From NCBI GenBank assembly GCA_027563935.2, contig CM050448.1:120330493-120394492 (forward strand): DNA of 64,000 nt. Direction: 5' to 3'. Of this stretch, positions 23,314 to 35,300 are shown in pieces (within the stretch, counting starts at the first letter, position 1; the number at the start of each line of letters is the position of its first letter). Made by a program: the position numbers and the translations under genes. The stretch comes from Costus lasius. Lineage: Eukaryota; Streptophyta; Magnoliopsida; Zingiberales; Costaceae. The notes under the pieces are model-generated. The model searched no databases, was not told the DNA's origin, and saw nothing but the letters and a program-made list of their open reading frames with translations.

Positions 23314-26300
23314 GTACGTCGTTTCATGTTTCTTGCTACCATCTAGGATCTTGCTTTTTTTTCATCCACCAAGGTGTGAATTCTGATCGTGAGGTTTGTT
23401 GTTTCATGTTTCGTGCTGCCATCTAGGATCTTGCTTTTTTTTCATCTACCAAGGAGTTTATGAAAAGCTTGCAGTTATGAAAGTTTTAGTTATTTTTTTC
23501 TTCCTGCATATGTGCTATTACATTTTGATCTATTATTTAACTTCGTCTTTATTCACTTTGTGATGATAGTCTGAGTTTGCCACAGCCATGTCTGTTTGGT
23601 AGCATGCTGCTGATTGTTTACCCCCTTTGTACTTCAACACAAGGAATGATACCTGAAAACCATTGTGCTAATGAGCTTGCTTTTTTTTACTTGTAATTAG
23701 TTAATTTCTCAATTAATTTTTGTTAGTTAATTTAATAATTTTCACATGCAACATATTACTATTATATGATAAATCAAAATTGGTATAACCTAGGTGTGCA
23801 ACAATAACTACAAGCACTTCAAAATAGTGATATTAATCTAGAGACTTAAGAGTTGTAATTATGACACAAGGAGGCTATATGTTTGAAGTGGCATTATGAC
23901 ATTTAGTACAAATGTGATGATCAAATTCATGATACAAAATTGATCTTAGAAAGTGTTTACAAAATTAGTAGATATTGATATAACTTATAAAATTTAAAAG
24001 TATTAGCTATTGATATAACTTATAAAATTTAAAAATTGTTGGCTATTGATATAATTTATAAAACTTAAAAATTATTAATTATTGATCAAGGAATGAAATA
24101 CCGGTCTGAACAACTAACCAATACTTTTGATTTGTATCGGTCCTAGTGACAAGTACACGGAACATGTTGGTTCAGACCAGTTTTGTATCAATCAGTAGGG
24201 GTGAGCATGGTACCAAATTTTTCGGTATTCGGTGCTTTGGTATCTATATTTTGGGATTTTGGAACCAGTACCAAATTTTAGATCGGGATTTTGGTACCGG
24301 TAATTTTGGTACCGGTGTTGGTTCTTGAAAATTTTTTTGGGACTTTTGGATAGTCCCGAAGTACCAAATATTATTTATTACTAATTAATTAATATATTTA
24401 TTTATATATATTATTTACTAATTTAGACACTTAAATACTTGAAAAAAGAATTTAGCAATTTTAAAATTTAAAATTTTGGGAGCTTCCCAAAAATATTTTA
24501 TATTTGTTTATATAACATTTACTAATTTAAATACTTAAATATTTGAAAAGAATTTAGAAATTTAAAATTTTAGAAATTTCCCAAAAATATTTTTGGGAGT
24601 TATGGCGGTAACTATGATTTGAAATTCGGGACTGGGAGTCCTGAACTCCCGTTTGCTCACTCTTATCAATTGGTATGGATTAGTCTAAAAAGATGGATCG
24701 CCACATCGGTCTAGGGGTGGCAATTCGTGTTTCGCGTGTCATAACGTGTCGTGTCATACTTGACACGTGACACGATTGTGCTTGACACGAACACGACCCG
24801 TTTATGTATACGTGTCAATATACAAAACACAGACACGACCCGCTTATTTCACAGGTGACACGACACGACACGATTAACACGTTTAATAAATAGGTCATGT
24901 CACATAACACGACATGACACGACACGATTGACACGATTTATAATATAAAGTTATTAGATGACACAACACGACACGATTGACACGACACGACATGAATAAC
25001 CTGTTTAACTCACTATATTAAAATTATCTATAAATTATTAATTTTATATAATATATATTATATATGGGTTAGACGGGTCAACCCGCGACACGACACGACA
25101 CGACACGAATTTTAGCGTGTCATAAACGGGTCGACACGATAATGACACGAAACACGATTATGTTAAACCCAAACCCGCGAAAACTCGTGTCGTGTCGTGT
25201 CGTGTTGGCGGGTCGTATAATTTTTTGCCAGGCCTACATCGGTCTAGTTGGATCAGTTTTATAAACCTTGCCATTGATATAATTTATAAAATTTGTAAGT
25301 TATAGCATTCTAATTTGTATTTATTTCATTTTTGCAACAACTTTTTTATTGCAATTTGGGGGTATATGTCTTGAACTTGAGCAAAATTGCACTGCAAATC
25401 CTTGTTCAAACAAAACTTTAAGTGGTCCACATCACGTTAATACACACTAAAGTTTGCAACATATTCACATCGTTTGCAAGTGAAGTTGAGCTATGTTTGT
25501 TAGATCATGCACCTTCGATTGCAAGTTATGATACTAAAGAATAGAGCGGAGGAATTTGATGATATATTCAATTTATCCTTTGTCATAACAAAGATCCATT
25601 CAAATTATCATTTACATCTTGTTTACTAGGAAGGAAAGGATGGAAAATGATATTTTCCCTCATTTTCCAAGGATGGAAATTATATGAGGGAAATGAGGAA
25701 TGAAAAAGCCTCCATTTTCCTTTGTTTTTTGATCCGGTTGGGAAATTGATTTGCTTGTTGTGTGCCTCCATGCTGCTGTCTCTTCCTTTGCTGCCGCTGC
25801 CTCGCCACTTGTTGTTGCTCACTCACCCGTTCCCCACTCGCCGCTGCTTGCTAGCCCACTTGAAGCTGCTGCCTCGCCCATTCAATGTTGCCGCCTCGCC
25901 GGCTAGACACTACCGCCTCGCCCACTCGCCGTCGCTCAACACCACTCGCTTGGTGCTCACTAACTCCACTCTTCCTCGTTCACATTAGGACATCGGACAT
26001 GTGACTTTTACATGACCTTGTTTCTCTCCTCTCTTTTTTTCCTTTCCTCCTTTTTTTTTCCCTTCTCTCTTCTTTTCCTTCCGTCTAAGTAAACCAAGCC
26101 TAATTATAGGGAGAATCAGGGTTGTCCATTTTTTGGTTTAAACCTAAATTACCAATTTGGTTTAATTTTTAGTAAGATAGTTTGATTAAATTTTTTATTT
26201 TGTAAACCAAATTAAACTAGAAAAGTATAACTTATTAATTAGGCATAATGAAATTGGCCATCACTTAGTTCCTTCATTAAGTTATCATATAAATTGCTAG

Positions 26301-29300
26301 TTATGTTTTAGTTCATAAAACCCAACAAATAAGATATTCTTGCCCACAAATTACTTTTCATATTTTAGTCTTTATTGGAGTCATTTTTTACAAGGTTTTG
26401 AATTTTGGATCTGTACCGACGTATTAAATTTCAATTCCACATATACCGACATGGCATAATACCGGTCTCAATTCTTCTCGGACTAACCGATTTTTAAAAC
26501 ATTGCTTTTTGATATAACAATAGCATGCTATGTGAAATTCCTTAAAGTTCTGCAAAGGGATGTTGATCAAACAAATATAATTGTTAGATATTTGATTCCC
26601 GAAATATTCATAAATAAAATATATTTTCTAAAATACTTCACAATTCCATGGGCTTGTTACACGTAGAATATAATTTTTTTATTACTGACATGCCAATATT
26701 TTTAATGATTCCTCGTCATTGTGTCAATCATTTGGTTTAACTATTATCAAATTAAATTTCTTTAGTGTGGTTTAATTTGGTTTTGTAAAAACTTGGTTTG
26801 TTGGTTTAAAAATAAATAATATTGGTCTAATATTGTTTGTTTTGATTTGGTTCAGTTTAATTGATTGTGGACGCCCTTTGGTATAGCAAACATTCTGAGA
26901 CGAACTTAAGGGTTAGCTGTATTTGAAGCTCTCCATGATGGCTAGAAAGCATCTTGATGTTATTGATTGTTTGATCACCATATGGTCCTAAGTGTGGTAC
27001 CTATCATACAAATGGCCAAAATTGGTCTTGGTGCATTTATTGTAAATATTATATTTACTCATGCTTCTGGAAATACCACTTTCGAACCTATCTTACATTA
27101 ATTTGTGATTCTAATCGCTATGTAGCTTCACTGATGAACTTTTTTAGAGTAACTTTTGTTGAATCAAATACTATGCTTGTAATATAGTGTATCTTCAGTA
27201 ATACAATGTAGTCATATGAATTGGTACTTGTACTTTTGTATTACTGTGCAGTACTGCCTGGTATAGGTTGTATGTGTAGGTCCAATATTGTACTGGTATA
27301 ATGGTGTTCTGTATATAATTATTATATTATTATGTAGTAATATAAATGTTTTTTTTGTAGTACCGACTGGTACTGTGTCGGCATGAATTGGGACTGACCA
27401 GTACACTGATAAGGACGGCTACATATATTAATCTTATACCATGTTTTCTTTAATGATTAAAATTTCAGTGTCTGTACTTTTACTGGTCTTGTATTGTAAT
27501 GGCATGTATTATGCGCTCATTATCTACCCTAATAATTTATATAAATTACTAATTATTTAGTTTGTATAGATTGAATTTTGGGTCTTGTGACACGAGGTGG
27601 TCCGAAGATCATTGGGCTGTTGAATTTTGGATCTTGTGACACGACCTGGTCTATGACAATTGCTAGTTGCGTACTTGTTTAGGCTTATAGTGCTATATGC
27701 CAGATGCACTGGTTCTTTAAGGTTCCTCTATAAGACAGTGAAATTTCTAATACTGTAATTCTGTCACTTTCAATTGATGCATTGCAGAGGTATCTTTAGC
27801 TCGTGCTAGATAAATAGATCCTCGGATCTTGGTTTAGTTTGCTTCATTTTTGTTGTTGTTTATTTTATTCTTATCTCTATTAAGTGATCAACGTTTTTGA
27901 TTTGATTGTTTTTTTATATTCTGTTTTTAACAGTGCATCTGTTTCAGTTCAATTTCAGTTTACCAAAGTTTAAATATAGTCTTAATGACGACAGCCAACT
28001 ACTTTATCATCTTATTCAAATGCTCTTCAGTTTGACATTCACTACTTACTCGTTTAGCCTTGTCGTTTATGCAGTTATTGGAACATCCACAAAATACCTT
28101 GCTAATTAAAGTCCAACAAGCCAACATCGAACTGAAGAATTGCATCACCTCTAATTCAAAATATCCAGATATTTTGAGAAGATGGATGGATCTTCAGAAA
28201 AGTGTGAATGTGTTGTTTGATAGTAGCAAGGGATTTGGTTAGTATGACGTTTTTGTGTATTGATTTTTTTTCTCTTTCTTTCTTGATTTTTGTGGCTTAC
28301 CTGGTGCAAGGAAGCATAAATTAATCGAGGGCTGCAGTTATGTATCTGTATTTCACTTCATATTGTGTCATATAGTTGGAAGCTTGGAGCTAGTATTTCT
28401 AATGCAAAAGTGTAGGGTTTTGATTTATTTTAGTGACTAGTCATTTAGTTTCTAATAATATTAAATACTTTGCCAATTACTATACGAACCAATCCTAGTA
28501 CACTAAGCAACACCTAAGGTTTTTCAAAGCACATACGAGCAAGGTTTTAACTATTAGTTTGTACTTGCGTATCAGTTTTGAATTGGATTGGTATATACAC
28601 ACACAATATTTTTCAATACTGGTTGGTATTGACCCTTTACTGGATAGCATAGACCAATTTTTATTACCATGACACAGGCAGTATGAAGTTAGCTTATTGA
28701 ATAGAGTGGGTTCATATCCAATCCTTATTAAATTTAATTGTGAGTATAGTGAATATACATTTTGGTTTTAACTATATTGAGAAATTAATCACTGTTAAGT
28801 CAGGTATAAAGCTGACATTAGGTTTTTCTGTTTATCTAAATTCAACCGTAACTAGACCAAATAAAGACTAAAGCTTAATCACAAGAATTGTCTTTTAACT
28901 GACTACTATATTGCATAATTTCAATTGAGAGGAAAAACAAAGGGAGAAGGAAGAGAAAGCCCTCGTTCGCCTCCCATTGGTGTGTGGGAAGGTGCATCCG
29001 CTCATCTTCTTCCTATTCCTTCTACCTCCTCTCTCGCTGTGCTTGTTCCATGTATTGGTCCCTTCTCGCAGCAGCGGGGTGGGAAAAACTCTCAAACTAA
29101 CCCAATAAACTCTCAAACTAACTCAACACGCCTAGCCAGGCCATTTTTTTTCTTTATCTAAATTCAACCTTAACTAGATCAAATAAAGGCTAAATCTTAA
29201 TCATTTGAATTGTGTTTCAACTGAGTACCATATTGACATAATTTCAATTTAGCTTCTACAATTTTAGAATTTGATGGCCTTGCTTTCACATAATATGTTG

Positions 29301-32300
29301 CATATAAGTTTTCTAAATGATAACAAGTTCCTGACATATGATCCTTGGAAAAACTCATGGCCCTCTGCCTCAAACTATAAGGTCCCTCTTCTTAGCATAG
29401 CTTTCCTATCTATTCTGAGTGAAATATAGTTTAAATCTATTATTGGTTGACTCGTTAAGTGGACTCTCAGGAGAAGGCTACATGTATGTTTTCTTAGAGC
29501 TCTATATTGACAACTGTTTGGAGTTGCAATCCATTGTTTTGCATTGATAAAATCATTTCTCTATGTCAAGCTTGTGCCAAGAAGCCTTTGGAGCACTTAA
29601 TAGTTGTAAGTCAGAAGATGGAGTTGAGCTTCTCCTTTTCAGTTGCATGTGTAAACAAGTTGTATGTTACGTTATGTTGATTGTCAAGGCCATTCCGCTT
29701 TACTATAATGAGCTAAGGCCCTTTGGTGTATTGGCATTGATTCTTTGGTATTTATGTGTTCCTTGTCATATTTGTTGCATCTATTATTCTTTCTTTTTCT
29801 AACTCGCAATCTTTCGTGCTCCTTCATCTTGATTGGAAGCCATTAGGAGGGAATTTATTTCACTTTCTCTTCCTTGTATCAAGCAAATATATATCATGTG
29901 ACATTCACAGGCTTGAGTTTGTGTTAAAGTATCATGTTCTAATAATGTGTTGTCTTAATGGCAGCAAAAAGCGATAAGGAAACTAATGGTATACGCCAAT
30001 TGCTGGAAAAGAAATCTGGTATTCTGCGACAGAAAATGATGGGGAAGAGGGTTAATTTTGCATGTCGATCTGTAATATCTCCGGATCCCTACTTAGCTGT
30101 CAATGAAATTGGGATCCCTCCATGTTTCGCTTTGAGGTTGACTTATCCTGAGGTATTTTTTAAAAATAGATTTTAAGGAAATATTCAATTCATACTGTCA
30201 ATTCTTTGTATACTGCTTGCTCATGTGTATGAGATCATGTAGTACATAGATCTCAACGCTGAATCATTTTAAATCATGCTTAAGTGAGGAGTTGACTTCA
30301 TGTGTCTGGTTGTCTTTGATGTTGGTGTATACCTTTGAGTAACCCTTGTCTTGCTGTGTTTTATTCTGAAATTCATGCTGTCGGATTTTTGGTGTCTGTG
30401 TCCAGGCCATAGGGACACTGCTCCTGCATTTTATTTCCTACTTCCTTTAGAAGCTTTCAAAAAATGTGCCAATGTTGGCAGTACTATAGTAGTACAATTT
30501 ATCTTTCCACTTCTTAATTTTTTGTGTGCTCAATGTAACCCTAGTGTTCTCATTTTCTATTTTCATTATGTTATCCCCCACGTTATCATTATAACTTCTG
30601 TTATTATTTTGTTGTAAAACTTGCAATTGCCAATTATACTTCATTGTAGAGAGTTACTCCTTGGAACGCTAATAAACTGCGGCGTGCTGTAATCAATGGT
30701 GCTGATCTTCATCCTGGTGCCACCCATTACAAGGACAGGGACAGAATGTATAAGTTGCAAGCAAGCAAAGAAACACGGATGGCAATTTCAAGGAAGTTGC
30801 CCTCATCAAGAGGAGTTAGTACCCAGCATGGAATGGGTCCAGAATCAGAATTTGAGGGCAAGGTTGTTTATCGCCATTTGCAAGATGGAGATATTGTCCT
30901 TGTTAATCGGCAGGTATAATCATGTTGCATATTGTTTTCTGAACAATTATGTCTATTTCTATAGAGCCTGAAGTAAGATGATCCTTGCTGTTACTTATAG
31001 GAATTCTTTCCTGTGATATTTGGTGACTTCATTCGGTCGCCTATTTGTTTTGAGCCTTTTTAGTTCTTAAATATTGTTTTAGGATCATGTGCTTTTTTGT
31101 CAATAATGCATATGATATCTTCTTGTCTCACTAATTATCTATTGGAGGTTTATTTTCCCCAATTTGTTTGTCTAAAATTTTGACATTTTTGCACCACCAT
31201 TGAAGGAAACATCAATTCCCCATTTAACATCCAAAATGTCAATGTTCGCCAAAGAAGTTATGAGAACCCCCATTAGTAGTGTATTCATTGTTTTTTTTGC
31301 TCTTGGGGGGAAGACCCATGTGCCATGGTGGAAAACTTGAACGACTAGGGAAATTTGAAGTTTTCTTGTTGCACAAGCCTCCATGTTTTTGGAAATTTAT
31401 GATGTTATTTTGAATAAATTTATTGATATACTGGTATGCTTGTCAGTAATCTGATTATTAAAATATGTTTCAACAAATTTTAGAATAACTGCATGGCTAG
31501 ATAGCCTGATGTTTAATGAAATGGAATTCTAAGCATCATTTAACACTTTGCAGCCTAGCCTCCACAAACCTAGTATGATGGCTCATGTTGTCAGAGTGTT
31601 GAAGGGAGAAAAAAACGCTTCGGATGCATTATGCAAATTGCAGGTTTTTTTTGGTTTTTTTCCTCATTTAACTTGGCGTTTTCTGTCAGCTTGGAATCCA
31701 ACGTAGAAACTTATGCATTTATATTTGCAGCACTTATAATGCTGATTTTGATGGTGATGAAATGAATGTACACTTCCCACAAGATGAAATTGCACGATCT
31801 GAAGCCATGAGCATTGTTAATGCGAACAAACAATATATTGTTCCCACAAGTGGAGACCCTATTAGAGGCCTCATTCAGGTAATAGAATTTTAGATGTCTT
31901 TTGATTCCCCACTATACTCTTTATTTTGAATTACTTGCATATTAGTCTTTTACAAATGTCATGTTTACCTTTGGTGGAATCTTCAGGATCATATAGTAAG
32001 TGCCGTACTTTTGACAAAGATGGATACTTTCTTAACTCGGGAGGAGTATCATCAGCTTTTATATACTTCTTTGGTGCCTCTTACCTCTTATTCTCCACTG
32101 AAGAAAGGCGGTCAAAAGGTTTTAGTTGCATGTTCCAGTGATGACATACAGCCTCTCCCACCTGCAATTTGGAAGCCAATTCCACTGTGGACAGGAAAAC
32201 AGGTTTCTCGTATAGAAATTTGCTTATTGTGTTTCCTTCCATTCTGCCTAGCATGAGTGCTCTGTTGTATATTTTATGCTGACCGATTTGCAATCATAGG

Positions 32301-35300
32301 TCATTACTTCAATCCTTGACTATATTACAAGAGGTCGCCTACCATTTACCATAGAAAAAAGAGGTAGAATTCAAAAGGAGTATATTGGAGATGATCATAG
32401 CCTACTTGTGTTGTATGTTTACAAGAATGAGCTGATACATGGAATGATTGACAAGGCACAATTTGGACCTTATGGTTTAGTTCACGCAATCCATGAACTC
32501 TATGGTCCGGATGTTGCAGGAACTCTTCTTTCTGTATTTAGTCGCTTATTTACTGCTTTTGTTCAGGTTAGATTCTATGAAATTATTTCAAAGTTCCATT
32601 CATGACTTTAAACCCTTCAGTGACACCAAAAATTGACTCATGGTTTCAGATGTATGGGTTTACTTGTGGCGTGGATGATCTTTTACTCAAACGTAGTTCA
32701 GATATGGAGAGGAAAAGAATATTAGAGAAAAGTGAAATACAAAGTGAAGATGCTCATATTCGTTTTACCAGGATGAATGATGCTGGCAGAGGTTTGTTTT
32801 TAAACATATGCTAGAGCACTTCATTCATGTCAGATATTCATCTTGCAGGGCTTCCATTTAGTAATTGCTTGCATTTGGATCTACATTTTTTTACTTTTGT
32901 TCCTTCTCTTTTTAAATAGATGTGTACCCTTTTTAGTTTTGCCTTCAGATACTGATCTTGACTAGTTGGCTTAATGAAGAAGCTACTTTGCTCGATTCTC
33001 TAGCTCCTGCTTAGTTTTTCCATATTATGAAGATGATTCTCATAAACAAGGGATGAAGATTACAAATTAGAGAAATTAAATTTAGATGATGGACAAATAA
33101 AACTTCAAAATAAAGTAACAGTGTTAAAACCAGGGTTTAAGGTTTCATTCTATTCTATCCCACCCGTACAGGGCTGTACTTACACTTTGCTACCGTATGT
33201 TGGTATTTACCAAGATGTGCCGGTTTGAGTAAATACTGGTACATCAAGACAGAGTGAGATTGAAAACCTTGCTTAAAATTAGAGATTTCACCCCCAAATT
33301 TTATTTCATAATTTCACATACATGAACACAGGTTTGTTGGTATGGCCTCCATTTGGGGTGAAATCTTCCAGCGCTAAAAGGAATGATCTCCATTTGACTT
33401 AAAGAGTTGCTGGTATTTTTAAATTGAGTTTGTTGTTACTTTCTGAATATTTATTTTGGCTTGTGAATTTGTGTTCTTTGGCTAAAACAAGAAAAAATAA
33501 CTTTATCCCAAAATACCTATTATATAGTATGCAGTTTTAAAACGAGAAAAATTGCACAGAGACACTTGGGATCTAGGTGAAGGGTCTGTACAATTTATAA
33601 TAAAATTGCGCCATGCTTTGTGCAGACATGATTTCATATATTGTGAGTTGCCATTTTTTCCTCTTTATTTATCTGAATACTAAGTCACTTTCTCATTCTA
33701 ATATTTTGTCTTTGCACGTGTAGATCCAAAGAAATTGCAAAGGGAGGTTGAGAAAGTTATTCGCCGCAATGGAGAATCAGCAACTGCTCTTTTGGATAGG
33801 ATGATGTCAAATTCTTTAAATACTCTAACTTCTGAGATTAATCTGACACTTTTTCCAAGTGGACTCTCAAAACCATTCTTGAAGAATTGTCTCTCTCTTA
33901 TGACCAACACTGGAGCTAAAGGTGGTTTGGTATGTTTTCTTGTATTATCGACTCACAACTTTGATTATTAGCTTAAACAAATTTGCCCATGTTTTTTGAT
34001 CTGCCTAAGAAGCCTTCATGTGAAATTTGTGCCGAATATGAGAATGATTAGGCGACCTTGAACACAAGTTAAATAAGTTGCATTCAATGCATTATTAGCA
34101 GGACACTTTCCATGGCATTTTCCTACCAATGAAACTTCTACAAAATTCATTCTTTCTGCAACTTTTATCGATTTCACGTTCTGTTTAAGTTCTGTGGTCA
34201 TTTGGAGCTTTCATAGATATTATATCTAAAATAGACAAATATACTGCAAGCAATATTTACACATGTTAGTTAGAGTTTGTGTTCTTTATTTGGAAAATGA
34301 ACAAAATTTCATCACTTCTGGAACAAATTTCTTCTTGTTCTTTTTTTCTTGCTAGAGATGGAAGTGAGACCTCCATATACATGTCATTTTTGGTTATCTA
34401 ATTTTGAAGAATAATAATGTTCTTATTCCTTGTAAATTAATCTTTCTTGTGAATAATATTATTGTTCAGTCCTTATTCTATTTTCTTAAATTGTGTTTAT
34501 AATACAAATATCTTAACTTTATGTATTGGTGCTGAGCTAAATGCTCAACTTCATCATCTTCTAGCCATCTCATTATCTTATTACTCAAGCACCTTTTTCT
34601 TATTTTCTGAATAGATATCATTGTTAGTATCATCATGTTGGGTCATAAAGGCAAAACTTGTGTATACCCTAACATGATAAATATTACTTTTGAAACCTGC
34701 ATTAATTGTCATCTTCCATCTTTCATTGTCCGAGCATGCTCACAGAAATTGAATTTACTTTTTTCAGTCTGCAAAAGATACACGAGTTCTGTATCGGTTA
34801 TCTGGTTGCCTTGACTTATCTGAGTAGAAATGAATGTTCGAAAAGTTGTTTTCTTAATAGTTTCAATTTCCTTTATGTTGTAGGTCAATATGACACAGAT
34901 ATCTTCTTTGCTCGGCCAGCAAGAGTTGGAAGGAAAACGAGTGCCTCGCATGGTATCTGGCAAAACATTACCCTGTTTTCCTCCATGGGATTTTTCAAGT
35001 CGTGCTGGAGGTTTCATTAGTGATCGTTTTTTGACTGGTCTTCGCCCTCAAGAATATTATTTTCACTGCATGGCCGGACGTGATGGGTATAGCAACTTTT
35101 ATAATTTCCCTAGTTCAATCACTATTGTAGAGAATAAATCTTAATTTTTTTTAATATGCTTATTTTTAGCATACATATCCGTATTTCATTTATGTATATA
35201 TGAATATATGCATTATTTTTGTGCACAAAACACCCTCATGGCTACATTCGCCATAAAGTAAATCCCACTCATAGAAATAATCCTCTTCTATTTTTGTAAA

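Larger units (their letters stand above)
23314..28074 (+). other. NRPA1: NRPA1 intron 6 (4.8 kb), repeat-laden
   Basis: This is the largest intron. It contains, in order, the second unit of the donor duplication, AT-rich sequence shared with copy A, two hAT MITEs (24,196 and 24,712), a MITE at 25,618-26,098, a possible TTTGGTTTAA-type element (26,117-26,879), and several GGTAC/TACCGG-type repeat fragments (26,410-26,490 and 27,225-27,415). No gene is seen inside it. Confidence 0.8.
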
